Source of the DNA: Paracoccaceae bacterium
Lineage (GTDB): Bacteria > Pseudomonadota > Alphaproteobacteria > Rhodobacterales > Rhodobacteraceae
Length of the DNA stretch: 64,000 nt
Assembly: GCA_902543185.1 (NCBI GenBank)
Contig: CACBXB010000002.1
Coordinates: 1-64,000 of the forward strand
Direction: 5' to 3'
Numbering within the stretch: position 1 is the stretch's first letter; each line of letters begins with the position of its first letter. Position numbers and translations under genes: made by a program. Shown here piece after piece: positions 17,897 to 28,261 of the stretch. Under the pieces are notes generated by a model. That model did no database searches. It was not told where the DNA came from and worked only from the letters and a program-made list of their open reading frames with translations.

Positions 17897-18552
17897 TAAG
17901 ACTGCCTTTTTATGGCATAGATTGTTAATCTGTCAGCCACATCTTCTGCGTGATCTGCGATTGAGTCAATTCGGTCAACAAATTCTCTGAGATGAAGTTT
18001 TAATGCCAACTCCATTTTTGAAGAAAAGATTTGTTTCTTAAGATTAGTACTTAATTTGTCAGCCTCTTTTTCATAGAGATTTATTTTCGCTAAATAGCTC
18101 GAAACTAAATGTGGTGATTGAAAAAAAACCTGCGCGCCTGTTGCTAATTCATCTACAGCTTTTACCACCATATTCGTTAGTTTCCGATAACCGGGGACTA
18201 ATTCTTCGTCAATAACCGGGGCTTCGATTGAAAAAGCCCATAGTGATGTTTTCATCAGTGAAAAAACCTCATCTGCTGTTTCGATTAGACCAAGAACATC
18301 ACCTCTAGAATCTGGGATTAGCATTTCGGAATAAATTGCTAGTTTAATTTCGCTTCGTAGAGTATCTGCATTGGTTTCAATATCGCATACCTTTTCAAAA
18401 TGAGTTGTGTACTCTTTCGACAAACCTTCTTTTAAATAATTGCGTATTGCTAATCGATAAATGACACTAGCTTCTGCCAGTTTAATAAAGAAGCTATCTA
18501 CTTTATTTTCGAGATCACTGGTTTTTTGAAAAAGTCTTAAATTGAGTGCCAC
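17896..18552 (-). CDS. DUF47 / PhoU-like phosphate transport accessory protein
   Basis: A 218-residue, largely helical protein of the PhoU-like DUF47 family (motifs FFIKLAEASVIY near the start, DVLGLIETADEVF near 85, DRIDSIADHAEDVADRL near the end; acidic residues for metal binding). DUF47 proteins are encoded with Pit carriers and regulate them. It is the first gene of the two-gene phosphate operon and is divergent from the MocR gene. Confidence 0.85.
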   Translation of the reverse strand: MALNLRLFQKTSDLENKVDSFFIKLAEASVIYRLAIRNYLKEGLSKEYTTHFEKVCDIETNADTLRSEIKLAIYSEMLIPDSRGDVLGLIETADEVFSLMKTSLWAFSIEAPVIDEELVPGYRKLTNMVVKAVDELATGAQVFFQSPHLVSSYLAKINLYEKEADKLSTNLKKQIFSSKMELALKLHLREFVDRIDSIADHAEDVADRLTIYAIKRQS

Positions 18553-18690
18553 TTGCTAACCTATTTTTAATGTTTGCTGATCTATGGAGCAGGCGTTTAT
18601 CGAACATGTTGTTTCTAAACTCACTAGAGTTATAATGGAATCTCGTCTATACCCAATTTTGCAATAAATATAGACCCATTGGAAAAGATT

Positions 18691-20181
18691 ATGGTTAAAG
18701 CTGCAAAAGGTGCACTATTAGCAACGTTGGAAATCGATAGAAACTCTGGTGCACCAATTTATCGCCAAATCGAAGAATTTTTACGTCGGATGATACTTAA
18801 CGGAGCACTTCCACCTGGTCAAAAATTACCTTCAACGCGTGAACTGGCATTAGAATTGGGGGTTTCTAGGATCACAATTAAATCGGTGTACGAACAATTA
18901 ATTTCTGAAGGTTATGTTCAAGGAAAAACTGGTGCTGGCACATTTGTTTCTGAGGGATTAGACGGTGAGACACCGGTAGTGCCTTCCCTTGACGCAGGAA
19001 AAAAAGACTATCTCGATGGAAATTTTTCTCAAACCGCCGAACATATTTCGTTTTCAAAAGCAAGTGCACGGTATGGGTCAATCTTACCTTTCCGCCCTGG
19101 TGTGCCTGCTTTAGACGAATTCCCAATTAAAAGATGGAATAAATACCTTAGCCGGGCGATGACTAAATCTGACATTACAAATTTTAGTTATGGTGACTTA
19201 CTGGGATCTAAAAAACTACGGTCATCGATTGCTCACCACTTGGCAGACTCAAGAGGCATGAAGATTGATCCAAAACAAATTTTAATAACCTCTGGAGCTC
19301 AGCAAGCTTTTGTTCTTATTTCTTACATATTAATGAATAAAAATGATACCATTTGGTATGAAAATCCAGGTCATATTGCTGGTCGAGATTTGATGAAAAT
19401 TGTTGGTGGTGATGTCTCACCAATCCCTATTGATAATGAAGGCTTAAATTTGCCTATTGCGATTTCAAATTTTCCAAAACCAAAACTGATATTTTCAACA
19501 CCATCTCATCAACAGCCACTGGGTATCACAATGTCCCTGCAGAGAAGGCTTGCTCTTTTAAAATATGCCCATGAAAATGCCTCTTGGGTAATTGAGGATG
19601 ACTATGATAGTGAATTTCGTTATCGGGGTCGGCCACTTCCTGCACTTGCGGCATTAGATAATGTCGGCCGCGTCTTGTATGTTGGAACCTTTTCTAAGTC
19701 ACTTTTCCCATCAGTTCGTATTGGTTATGTCGTAGTGCCGGAAATTCTTATGGATGCATTTGCTAAGATGCGAAATATTTTTGGGCAAACTTCGTCAGCC
19801 ATTACGGAAGAGGCCCTTTCAAATTTTATGGATGATGGTGGCTTTGCAGAGCACATACGAAAAATGCGCCGTCTATATCGTGATAGACGAGATATTTTAC
19901 TGAATGCTCTACAAGAAAATTGTTCTAATATTTTGATACCGCAGCAAACAGATGCAGGAATGCACATTCTTGCTGATATTAAGAATGGTATAAGTGATCG
20001 GTTGGCACATTTGGAAATCCTAAAATCGGGGATAGATTCACTGCCCTTATCAATCTATTATGAAGGTCCTGCTGAAAGACAAGCGCTGGTCTTGGGTTTT
20101 TCGGGTGTTCAAAAAAAAGTTATTCCACAGCTAGTTAGAAAGATGGGTGCTGCCCTTAATTCTTTGAATACTAATAAGTAA
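18691..20181 (+). CDS. MocR/PdxR-type regulator (GntR helix-turn-helix fused to aminotransferase domain)
   Basis: A 496-residue protein. Residues about 15-85 form a GntR winged helix (PPGQKLPSTRELALELGVSR). The remainder is a fold-type I PLP aminotransferase domain with the PLP Lys in VGTFSKSLFPSVRIGY. MocR regulators sense an amine or vitamin B6 through the bound cofactor (PdxR, TauR, GabR). ATG at 18691 was preferred over the TTG at 18679 because GGAAAAG precedes it. The EamA permease gene starts 27 bases downstream on the same strand and is a likely target or partner. Confidence 0.88.
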   Translation: MVKAAKGALLATLEIDRNSGAPIYRQIEEFLRRMILNGALPPGQKLPSTRELALELGVSRITIKSVYEQLISEGYVQGKTGAGTFVSEGLDGETPVVPSLDAGKKDYLDGNFSQTAEHISFSKASARYGSILPFRPGVPALDEFPIKRWNKYLSRAMTKSDITNFSYGDLLGSKKLRSSIAHHLADSRGMKIDPKQILITSGAQQAFVLISYILMNKNDTIWYENPGHIAGRDLMKIVGGDVSPIPIDNEGLNLPIAISNFPKPKLIFSTPSHQQPLGITMSLQRRLALLKYAHENASWVIEDDYDSEFRYRGRPLPALAALDNVGRVLYVGTFSKSLFPSVRIGYVVVPEILMDAFAKMRNIFGQTSSAITEEALSNFMDDGGFAEHIRKMRRLYRDRRDILLNALQENCSNILIPQQTDAGMHILADIKNGISDRLAHLEILKSGIDSLPLSIYYEGPAERQALVLGFSGVQKKVIPQLVRKMGAALNSLNTNK

Positions 20182-20208
20182 TTTATACCCCTGAAAGGTC
20201 GATAAAAT

Positions 20209-21108
20209 TTGGAAATAAAACAGAGCCTTCCGGTTGGTGTAATTTACTTAATAATTGAACTTGTTTTATCGTTTTTTATTGCAAGTATTGTTAAGCTACT
20301 TGAGCCGAATATTCCCATATTTCAAATCCTTTTTTATAGATATTTGTTAAGTTTACCTCTGTTGATGATCTATGGATTTGCAAAATATGGGTTCAAGATA
20401 GTCAAAGTTAATAACATTAGGCTTCTGCTACTCCGAATTATTTGTGGTTTTTTGGGTTTAGCAATGTGGTTCTTAGCCGTTGCTAAAATTGACATTAGTT
20501 TAGCTACCGTACTTCTAAATACGATGCCGCTTTTTATTACAATTTTATCCGTAATAATTGCACGGGAGAGTGTTGGCTTGCGAAGGTCAGTCGCTGTGAT
20601 CGTGGGGTTTTTTGGTGTGGTTTTTATAATTCTACCCATAAATGCATCTTTTAATTTTTCGGGTGTAGTATACGCACTATTGGGTGCCATTTTTGCTGGG
20701 CTGATGTTTGTTTTTATCAGGATGCTTGGCAAGACAAATGCCTCTATACCGACAGCGATATGGTATAACTCTTTTGGTGTTGTCGTTTCGGGGATGATTT
20801 TATTTTTCAGCGAAAACTATTTAAACAATAATTCTATTAGTCTTATTCACAAAGATCTTCCATGGAGTTATTTATTGGCTCTTGGTTTACTAGCTAGTTT
20901 TCAGCAATTTTGCCTCGCTGAGAGTCATAGATATGCTGATGCATCAGCTTTAGCTCCGTTTCACTACCTTGCTATACCTATGAGCGTAGCTTTTGGGGTA
21001 ATATTATTTAATGAAACAATCACAGTTAAATTTATAACAGGAGCTTTAATAATAGTAGCGTCGAATTATTACATTCTTACTCGAGAGAAAGCGCATTCTC
21101 AAAATTAA
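20209..21108 (+). CDS. EamA/DMT-superfamily permease
   Basis: A 299-residue hydrophobic protein with two EamA repeats and about ten membrane helices (end motif APFHYLAIPMSVAFGVILFNE). The start is a TTG with GAAAGG upstream at long spacing, so weak translation is possible; no better ATG is near. It follows the MocR regulator by 27 bases and is convergent with the next permease (one base apart). The substrate is unknown; control by the MocR protein is inferred from position. Confidence 0.8.
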   Translation: MEIKQSLPVGVIYLIIELVLSFFIASIVKLLEPNIPIFQILFYRYLLSLPLLMIYGFAKYGFKIVKVNNIRLLLLRIICGFLGLAMWFLAVAKIDISLATVLLNTMPLFITILSVIIARESVGLRRSVAVIVGFFGVVFIILPINASFNFSGVVYALLGAIFAGLMFVFIRMLGKTNASIPTAIWYNSFGVVVSGMILFFSENYLNNNSISLIHKDLPWSYLLALGLLASFQQFCLAESHRYADASALAPFHYLAIPMSVAFGVILFNETITVKFITGALIIVASNYYILTREKAHSQN

Positions 21109-21109
21109 A

Positions 21110-22165
21110 CTATTCATCATTTTTGTCATCTAAGTTTGGCTTTTGGTACATAGCAGCTGAAGCGGGCATCGGAACTTTTGAAATTATCTCAATTTCTCTG
21201 ATTCTTTCTCGGTAAATAGCATAAATTCCTCCGAACAAAATAAAACTCATGCCAATCCATGACAAATTTGAGGGCCAATCACCGAATATCGCAATTCCCC
21301 AAAAAATACTGAATGGAATTGCTACGTACTCAAATGGTGCAAGTAATGAAGCTTCGACTGTACGGTATGCATAAGAAGATGTTATAGATAGCATTAAAAC
21401 GGAAAATGCACAGATAACTATAAAAATCATATCTTGAAAAGTTGGATAAATTGGGCCTCTAAGAAGGAAGTCCATTGATAAATTACCGGTTGGTTCCAGT
21501 GGATTGAGCCAGTTTATAAAAAGTAACGGAATTGCTGAGATGAGGTAGCAAAAATTTTGAATAGTAACGAGGGCATATAAATTTCCCTCAGACTTTAAGC
21601 TTCGGGTGAAAATCTGAAAAACAGCGTAGCTTAATGCTGCTCCCAATGCTAGTAACATTTCCGGTTTAAAATTCTCCGTTCCAGGGCGCATTATTAAAAT
21701 TACCCCAACCAGAGCTATCAGGACTGAGCTGATACGGTGAATGCCTATTTTTTCCTTGAGTATAATTGACGATAGTAAGGTGATTAGTAGTGGCGATACG
21801 AAAAATATAGAAACGACCTCGGAAAGGGGTAGGCTCCCCAATGAGATAAAGTACAGATACATGGCAATTACTAAGCACATACCACGGAGTGAAAACAGAA
21901 GGATTACTCTGGTTGGTAATTTAATAACTTCCCTAATACCTGCTCCGAAAAAAGAAACAATTAAGATACATAGTACGGCTCTAATTGCAACAATCTCTGC
22001 GAGTGGAAAGCGGTCACTTAAAAGCTTTATTAGCGCGTCATTGAGAGGTATTATTGACATTCCAAAAGCCAATAAAAATATTACGACCGGTGTCTTGTCT
22101 GTATGGAATTTAAACTTCAATTGAACATCTTTGATTAAAATTAAACTTTGTTGCAACTTAGACAA
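21110..22165 (-). CDS. EamA/DMT-superfamily permease
   Basis: A 351-residue member of the same superfamily, again with about ten helices and the typical late motif (APFEYVAIPFSIFWGIAIFGDWP). The reading frame opens at a TTG (22163-22165) without a clear ribosome site. The first hydrophobic helix begins only near residue 27, so the real start may lie a few codons inside. It is one of three EamA permeases in the first 22 kb. The substrate is unknown. Confidence 0.75.
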   Translation of the reverse strand: MSKLQQSLILIKDVQLKFKFHTDKTPVVIFLLAFGMSIIPLNDALIKLLSDRFPLAEIVAIRAVLCILIVSFFGAGIREVIKLPTRVILLFSLRGMCLVIAMYLYFISLGSLPLSEVVSIFFVSPLLITLLSSIILKEKIGIHRISSVLIALVGVILIMRPGTENFKPEMLLALGAALSYAVFQIFTRSLKSEGNLYALVTIQNFCYLISAIPLLFINWLNPLEPTGNLSMDFLLRGPIYPTFQDMIFIVICAFSVLMLSITSSYAYRTVEASLLAPFEYVAIPFSIFWGIAIFGDWPSNLSWIGMSFILFGGIYAIYRERIREIEIISKVPMPASAAMYQKPNLDDKNDE

Positions 22166-22544
22166 AGTTCCAAATTGTGCTGCTTTTCTATTAGCGCCAA
22201 AGAATTTGTCGTAATTAACAAGAAGTCAGCCAAATTCATATTAATTAACCGCCATGAATTATGCTGTTTAACTTTCTTCAGAATAATTTTTGAAAATTGG
22301 ACACCTTTTTTTGCAATTTTATCAAAATTTGGTGCGTTTAGATTGGGGTAGTCCGTACAAGATAAAGTAGGAAAATCTAAGTTGATCTTAAATGATAAAT
22401 AGAATGTTCAGCTCTAAAACCTTCTTGCAGTTTATTGCCCATATCCAAAAGCGAGAATACGAAATAATCTGAGAATTAAAATTTATTTTTTTTAAAAAGG
22501 TAGAAATAATGCTGTTTCTTGTATTACCAAAAACGATATAAAGA
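22166..22544. other. 379-base gene-free stretch
   Basis: AT-rich spacer between a minus-strand permease gene and the plus-strand waaA gene. I see no open frame with a ribosome site, no tRNA and no strong hairpin. It should contain the promoters for both divergent genes. Confidence 0.6.
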
Positions 22545-23837
22545 TTGCATTTAAAGTTATTTAACGATGGTTATAATCTAGTGAAAAAAAAATCTTTTAG
22601 CTTGAGACTTTATTTTTTTCTTAGTTTTGTATTAGATCCTGTTTACTTAGTTTACCAATTGATTTCTGTTTTGAGGGGAAAAGAGAGCCCAAAACGGTTT
22701 TGGGAACGTTGGGTCAGTAAGCAAACTAAAAGGCCTTCAGGAAAACTAATTTGGCTACATGCTGTGAGTGTTGGGGAAACTTTATCACTGTTGCCACTTA
22801 TCGAAAAAATTGCAGGAGATAATCCAGAGGTTAACATTTTAATTACCTCAACTACTAAAACATCAGCTCAAATTTTTGAGAAGAGTTTGAAGAAACGAGT
22901 GATCCATCAAATGGCACCCCATGATACGTTTTTTGTCTCAAAAAGATTTATCAAATATTGGCGCCCTGATGTCGCTGTAAGAGTAGAGAGTGAAATTTGG
23001 CCAAGAATTCTTCTTGAGTTAAACAAAAAAATGGTGCCTAGTTTTTTGTTTAATGCACGATTTTCAAAGAAATCTCTAAAAAAAATTGAAAACCAAGCTG
23101 GCTCTGCACAGTTTATATTTTCTCTATTCAATGAAATTCATATTCAAGAGAATAAGACATTAGAAAAGCTAATAAATATTGGGGTCCCAATTGAGAAGTT
23201 AGTTCTAACCGGTTCACTTAAAGATAGCGCAAAGAAATTAGTCTTTGATGAACATATTATGAAACAATTTTTGGAAGCTGCCGCTAAACAAAAGATTTGG
23301 TTGGCTGCTTGTACTCACTCTGGTGAAGATGAAATCGTTTTGAAAGCTCACAAAAAAATAGGTGGTATTTTGTTGATTGCGCCGCGTCATATCGAGCGCG
23401 GCAAACATATTGCTAACCTTAGTCGCGCAATGGGCTTTACCACGCAATTAAGGTCTGAGGTCCCAGAACTTCAAAAAGAGACAGTAGTTTATATTGCTGA
23501 TACTATGGGTGAGATGGGCTTATGGTATTCGATGGTTAGTGTCGCTTTCATTGGCGGTTCATTAGTTGAAAAAGGCGGCCATAATCCTGTTGAAGCCGCT
23601 CAACTCGAAACTTTTATTCTTCACGGGCCTTTTACATATAATGCGGAAGAAAAATACCATCAGTTAAATTCTTTGGGTGTTGGATTCCAAATTGAAAATG
23701 CGGATACCCTAGTCAACGAATTAAAAATTCTTCGGAATAAAGATCTAAACAAAGAATTTAAACGATTTAAACCATTTTTGAAGAAAAATGATACTGCTCT
23801 GATTACAGCTTTGGATACAATAAGATTAGCGATTTAA
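22545..23837 (+). CDS. waaA: 3-deoxy-D-manno-octulosonic acid (Kdo) transferase
   Basis: A 430-residue glycosyltransferase that adds Kdo to lipid A precursor at the inner membrane. It has an N-terminal membrane anchor (about residues 15-40), the family motif WLHAVSVGE with the catalytic Glu, RVESEIWPRILLEL, and the C-terminal donor-binding region (GGSLVEKGGHNPVEAAQ). The TTG start at 22545 is uncertain; a GTG at 22581 in the same frame (before KKKSFSLRL) is an alternative. It converges with the acyltransferase gene, overlapping by 12 bases. Confidence 0.9.
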   Translation: MHLKLFNDGYNLVKKKSFSLRLYFFLSFVLDPVYLVYQLISVLRGKESPKRFWERWVSKQTKRPSGKLIWLHAVSVGETLSLLPLIEKIAGDNPEVNILITSTTKTSAQIFEKSLKKRVIHQMAPHDTFFVSKRFIKYWRPDVAVRVESEIWPRILLELNKKMVPSFLFNARFSKKSLKKIENQAGSAQFIFSLFNEIHIQENKTLEKLINIGVPIEKLVLTGSLKDSAKKLVFDEHIMKQFLEAAAKQKIWLAACTHSGEDEIVLKAHKKIGGILLIAPRHIERGKHIANLSRAMGFTTQLRSEVPELQKETVVYIADTMGEMGLWYSMVSVAFIGGSLVEKGGHNPVEAAQLETFILHGPFTYNAEEKYHQLNSLGVGFQIENADTLVNELKILRNKDLNKEFKRFKPFLKKNDTALITALDTIRLAI

Positions 23838-24773
23838 GAACTTTTTGGTAGAGTAGTCTTTAGGGCTTATATTCGGCGGGACCTTCCAACGTCTGTGCGT
23901 CCATAGCCATTGGTCCATATTTTTCCTAATTCTATCCTCTAGTAAGTCATTCAGAAATTGCGTCATTTTCTTAGGGTCTTCGTGGGAGATTGGTTTTCCA
24001 AAATATAGATTAAAATTTAAACCATCTTTTTGTCTTTCTGAGAAGAAGGGTATAAGAAGTGCATCATATTTAATGGCCATTTTGGCAACGGAGGTCGCGG
24101 TATATGCAGGTCGACCAAAAAACATTAAGGGTTCACCTTTTCCCATTACTTGATCAAATAAAACTGCAATGCAATTACCGGACTTGAGAAATTTCATCAT
24201 TTCATTCATACCCTTTCGATCTTTTGGAAAAAGGGGTTTATTTATACTTGATATTTTTTTTAAATAAAGCCGATTAAAGTGCTTATTCTGCATTGGTTTA
24301 TAAAGAGCACCAACTGCTATTTTTTCCTTTTTTAGTTTGGCTCTAACCACATCATAATTTCCGTAATGACCAGAAACTAAAATTACGGGGCGTCCCGATT
24401 TATGTGCTTGCTTTAATACTTCAAAGCCTTGACCTGATATTTCTGCTTTACTTGCAAAGCTCGAAAATGCTTCTGGCGAAAATAATTCAAAAATTGTTCT
24501 TCCAATGTTCTTTGTAATAGATTTGGCGAGCTCGTTTTTTTGTGAGTAAGACAAGTTAGGAAGTACATGAGACAAATTCTGATGGATCTTTTTTTTGTTA
24601 CCTAAAAAGGGAGAGATAATTAATCTAAAGAAATTTGCTCCTAAAGGTATTCGTACAGCGTATGGAAAAATCGAAATAGACCAAGTTAGCAAATGGGCAA
24701 AAAAATAGACTATAAAATCGATTATATATTTAGATTCGTGTTGTTTTTTTTTTTTCAATTCACTACCTATCAC
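23826..24773 (-). CDS. Lysophospholipid/lipid A-type acyltransferase (LpxL/HtrB family)
   Basis: A 315-residue, membrane-associated acyltransferase with an N-terminal hydrophobic segment (about residues 17-45) and the HX4D catalytic motif in SGHYGNYDVV. FDQVMGKGEPLMFFGRPAYT matches the substrate region of LpxL proteins. Its place next to waaA supports a role in lipid A secondary acylation. The start codon is a GTG with no obvious ribosome site, so the first residues are uncertain. Confidence 0.85.
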   Translation of the reverse strand: MIGSELKKKKQHESKYIIDFIVYFFAHLLTWSISIFPYAVRIPLGANFFRLIISPFLGNKKKIHQNLSHVLPNLSYSQKNELAKSITKNIGRTIFELFSPEAFSSFASKAEISGQGFEVLKQAHKSGRPVILVSGHYGNYDVVRAKLKKEKIAVGALYKPMQNKHFNRLYLKKISSINKPLFPKDRKGMNEMMKFLKSGNCIAVLFDQVMGKGEPLMFFGRPAYTATSVAKMAIKYDALLIPFFSERQKDGLNFNLYFGKPISHEDPKKMTQFLNDLLEDRIRKNMDQWLWTHRRWKVPPNISPKDYSTKKFLNR

Positions 24774-24863
24774 ACATGGGTCTGATGCCTTTGTATTTTA
24801 TAAATGAAACGAAATTCAATGGTTTTTATCTCGTCTGGAAATTTAACATTTTAGGGTGCTTAG

Positions 24864-25550
24864 GTGAAAAAAAGATATGAAAAGCTAATTTTGGCTGATG
24901 AAAAGCTCTCTGAAGAGTTAAAGACGGCAGAAGGTAGAGAGAATTATTTTCAAACTTTGATAAAGCAAGCTAAAAACCATGATCTTTATGATTTACTTTT
25001 GGAAAGTTTATCTGTTCCAGGTGAAATAATAGAATTGGGCGTTTGGCGCGGTGTCACAACAAGACGAATTAGTGCTGTGATGAAAAAATCAGGGTTCGAT
25101 AAAAAAATATATGCTTGTGATAGTTTTGAAGGTTTTGGAAGTGAAACTATTACAAAAGAAGATACTTCATTATTTAGATCAGTTAACCGCTTGAAGAAAA
25201 AATTTACAGCCGCTGGAGATGTGCCCGAAGTACTTGGACAGTTTTTTGATCATTACAAAATAACAGGTTTTTGTGTTAAGGGTTTTTTTTCAAATTCTCT
25301 CAAAGCCATTGAAGGTGAAAAATTTTGTTTTGCCCATGTAGATTGCGATGCTTACAGCTCACATGTTGATTGTTTGAACTTTATCTATCCTCGCCTATCT
25401 TCCGGCGGTTACATAGTTTTTGATGACTATAATGAAAAGAAATGGCCTGGTGCATCTAAAGCTATAGACGAATTTTTTGAGGACAAACCGGAAAGCATAA
25501 AATTAAGCGATAAAAAAGAAAATTCGGCGTGGTATACAATTAAGTTATAA
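24864..25550 (+). CDS. TylF/macrocin O-methyltransferase-family SAM methyltransferase
   Basis: A 228-residue class I methyltransferase. The SAM-binding strand is GEIIELGVWRGVTTRRI (about residue 52), followed by IYACDSFEGFG and the metal-site region HVDCDAYSS ... VFDDYNEKKWPG, as in TylF-type sugar O-methyltransferases. The start is a GTG. It is divergent from the acyltransferase gene, and a role in methylating a cell-surface sugar is plausible given the lipopolysaccharide genes beside it, but this is inference. Confidence 0.75.
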   Translation: MKKRYEKLILADEKLSEELKTAEGRENYFQTLIKQAKNHDLYDLLLESLSVPGEIIELGVWRGVTTRRISAVMKKSGFDKKIYACDSFEGFGSETITKEDTSLFRSVNRLKKKFTAAGDVPEVLGQFFDHYKITGFCVKGFFSNSLKAIEGEKFCFAHVDCDAYSSHVDCLNFIYPRLSSGGYIVFDDYNEKKWPGASKAIDEFFEDKPESIKLSDKKENSAWYTIKL

Positions 25551-25553
25551 AAT

Positions 25554-26114
25554 TTAATCTTTTAATTCTTTTTTATAAACACCCCAGATGCCACTTTTGG
25601 GGACCCAACCTTTGTATCCATCGTCAGTAATGCGGCACCAATCTTTGGTGCATTTATCCAAAGTGGCTATATTGTGCTGCGGTAATTTAGCAATCACTTG
25701 TGCCTCAATTGAAGGCAATAACCTCATTTCCAAAAGTTCATTTTTTACCAAAACAAAACGAATTCCTGAAAGAAGAGTATAGTGTACCCATCCGCCAAAT
25801 CCCTCAAAATCACGAACACGGCGCCAGTTTTCATATTCACCATATATCTCTAAAGGCATATTCTTCCTTTTATAAATCCAATCGATCTTATGTGATAGTG
25901 AAGGGCCCCTTCGTGCATTTGCTTCGTTAACTTTTAAGGATACGTATCTTGGAATTTGTAAGTTTGTGACTTGTCCCTTTTGAATTTCCTTCGAAAACAA
26001 AAGAACTGGAGCAAATAAAAACGATCCTAGGAAAAATATTACAACAACTTTTGGCAAAAAAATTTCTTTCAAGACAGACTTTTTGAACAAAACTGATTTC
26101 GTGTACTTTGACAT
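25554..26114 (-). CDS. Secreted or anchored SH3b-domain protein
   Basis: A 186-residue protein with an N-terminal hydrophobic segment (about residues 20-42) acting as a signal or anchor. It is followed by two bacterial SH3 repeats: VNEANARRGPSLSHKIDWIY ... GWVHYTLLSG, and LEMRLLPSIEAQVIAKL ... DGYKGWVPKSGIWG. Such proteins sit in the periplasm and bind peptidoglycan or protein partners. The specific role is unknown. The gene ends convergently with the methyltransferase gene. Confidence 0.8.
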   Translation of the reverse strand: MSKYTKSVLFKKSVLKEIFLPKVVVIFFLGSFLFAPVLLFSKEIQKGQVTNLQIPRYVSLKVNEANARRGPSLSHKIDWIYKRKNMPLEIYGEYENWRRVRDFEGFGGWVHYTLLSGIRFVLVKNELLEMRLLPSIEAQVIAKLPQHNIATLDKCTKDWCRITDDGYKGWVPKSGIWGVYKKELKD

Positions 26115-26279
26115 TTATCAATATAATTGAAAAGCAGGTTAAAGTAATTCAGGAAAGATGACCTTCTAAAAGTTTCTTTAGTAAGTCCTATTCTATAACC
26201 AGTAGAGACATAATTGTCTGCAACTATTCAATTTAGTGATATGCCGACAATTTTTTCAAATAAGATAGTTTCATAGAAT

Positions 26280-27002
26280 CTAGACAAAAAACTGAGCCCC
26301 ATTTGCAGAAATCGTCGAGCCATTTATGAAACTTGATTTTTCAGAAGCAAGAAACAATACACATCTTGCGATTTCCTCAGGCTCTCCCAAGCGACCAGTA
26401 GGTATCTGGGAAATAGTTGCTTCAATAGCTTTTTCAGGCATTGCCATAACCATGTCGGTGGCGATGTATCCTGGACAAATGGCATTGGCCGTTATCCCAT
26501 TCCTTGCGCCTTCATGTGCAAGCGATTTCACTATACCCAAATCTCCAGCTTTTGTCGCTGAATAGTTAACCTGAGCGAATTGCCCCTTTTGGCCATTTAT
26601 AGATGATATAACAATTACCCTACCAAATTTTTGGTCTCTCATTGAGGGCCACAAAGGGTGGATCGTATTGAATACTCCTGTGAGGTTCGTATTGACTACC
26701 TCATTCCACTGATCTGGGGTCATTTTATGAAAAGGGGCGTCTCTGGTAATGCCAGCATTGGCAACTACTGTATCGATAGAGCCAAGGTCACGTTGGACAC
26801 TGTTTAACCCTTCCACACTTTCTTCGTAACTAGCAACGTTCCATTTGTAGGTGTTTATGCCAGTATCATTTGAGAACTTTGAAGCTGCTTCATCATTACC
26901 AGCGTAAGTTGCAGCTACTTTGTAGCCTTCATTTTTAAATGCTAAAGATATGGCAGCTCCAATACCGCGAGATCCGCCTGTTACTAATGCTACACGTTTC
27001 AT
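26280..27002 (-). CDS. phaB: Acetoacetyl-CoA reductase
   Basis: A 240-residue short-chain dehydrogenase with NADPH motif TGGSRGIGAA, NAG, the catalytic Ser (VISSINGQKGQFAQ) and YSATK (Tyr/Lys). It reduces acetoacetyl-CoA to 3-hydroxybutyryl-CoA for polyhydroxybutyrate. The start at 27000-27002 is backed by an AGGGAG ribosome site; a longer frame opens at 27059 without one. It follows phaA by 86 bases. Confidence 0.92.
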   Translation of the reverse strand: MKRVALVTGGSRGIGAAISLAFKNEGYKVAATYAGNDEAASKFSNDTGINTYKWNVASYEESVEGLNSVQRDLGSIDTVVANAGITRDAPFHKMTPDQWNEVVNTNLTGVFNTIHPLWPSMRDQKFGRVIVISSINGQKGQFAQVNYSATKAGDLGIVKSLAHEGARNGITANAICPGYIATDMVMAMPEKAIEATISQIPTGRLGEPEEIARCVLFLASEKSSFINGSTISANGAQFFV

Positions 27003-27088
27003 AAAGTACTCCCTGAATCGCTGAGTTATCAAATTACCAAAATAATTGTATATACGCAATTATATTACTTAATACGTCTTTTAAAAAT

Positions 27089-28261
27089 TTAACGTTCAAT
27101 ACACATTGCAACGCCCATACCACCACCTATACAAAGTGTTGCCAGGCCTTTTTTTACATCACGTCTTTTCATTTCGAATAGTAATGTGTTTAGAATTCTA
27201 GCGCCTGAAGCACCAATTGGATGCCCAATAGCAATTGCTCCACCATTTACATTTACTATTTCAGGGTCCCATCCCATGTCCTTATTAACGGCAAGAGCTT
27301 GGGCGGCAAATGCCTCATTAGCCTCAACAAGATCCAAATCTTCAACTCGCCAGCCTGCTTTATCTAAAGCCTTCGTTGAGGCATTTACAGGTCCTACTCC
27401 CATTATTGCAGGGTCTAAAGCAGCTGTGGCATAAGATTTTATAGTAGCAAGTGGTTCAATGCCTTTTTTTTCGGATTGCTCTTTCGACATGACAAGAACA
27501 CCCGCTGCTCCATCATTTATACCTGATGCGTTTGCTGCAGTTACAGTTCCGTCTTCGGTAAAAGCGGGCCGAAGTTTTTGCATCCCCTCGATTGTTACCC
27601 CGTGTCGGATGTATTCATCTTTATCGACTGTAATTTCACCTTTACGATGTTTGACTACAAAAGGTATAATTTCATCTTTAAACTTATCCAGCTTTTGCGC
27701 ATTTTCCGCTTTGTTCTGCGAAGCTACAGCAAACTCATCTTGCATTTCTCTGCTGATTTGCCACTTTTCTGCAACATTTTCTGCAGTTTGGCCCATGTGA
27801 TAACCGTTGAAGGCATCCCAAAGACCGTCTTTGATCATGCTATCAATATACCTAACATCGCCCATTTTTTGCCCTGAGCGTAGGTGTGATACGTGTGGTG
27901 ACAAAGTCATATTCTCTTGACCTCCAGCCGCAACAATATCCGCATCTCCAAGCATAACGTGCTGAGCCGCTAAGGCTACAGCTCTAAGGCCTGATCCACA
28001 AACTTGATTAATACCCCAAGCTGCACTTTCAATTGGTAATCCTGCATTAACATGAGCTTGCCTAGCTGGGTTTTGGCCTTGCCCACTTGATAGTACCTGC
28101 CCAAGAATAGTTTCTGAAACTTCTTCTTTTTTTATGCCAGCTCGTTCAACTAAAGCGGAGAGTACTCTAGCACCTAAATCGTGTGCTGGAACAGTAGCAA
28201 ATGATCCACCAAAACTACCTACGGCAGTCCTAGCGGCAGAAGCAATTACAATATCAGTCAT
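27089..28261 (-). CDS. phaA: Acetyl-CoA C-acetyltransferase (beta-ketothiolase)
   Basis: A 390-residue biosynthetic thiolase. The nucleophilic Cys is in [15 protein letters not shown] (about residue 88), with the conserved NEAFAAQ, the His of [17 protein letters not shown], and the second Cys in [10 protein letters not shown]. It condenses two acetyl-CoA to acetoacetyl-CoA. Together with the next gene it makes the PHB monomer; no PHA synthase is in this window. Confidence 0.93.
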   Translation of the reverse strand: MTDIVIASAARTAVGSFGGSFATVPAHDLGARVLSALVERAGIKKEEVSETILGQVLSSGQGQNPARQAHVNAGLPIESAAWGINQVCGSGLRAVALAAQHVMLGDADIVAAGGQENMTLSPHVSHLRSGQKMGDVRYIDSMIKDGLWDAFNGYHMGQTAENVAEKWQISREMQDEFAVASQNKAENAQKLDKFKDEIIPFVVKHRKGEITVDKDEYIRHGVTIEGMQKLRPAFTEDGTVTAANASGINDGAAGVLVMSKEQSEKKGIEPLATIKSYATAALDPAIMGVGPVNASTKALDKAGWRVEDLDLVEANEAFAAQALAVNKDMGWDPEIVNVNGGAIAIGHPIGASGARILNTLLFEMKRRDVKKGLATLCIGGGMGVAMCIER

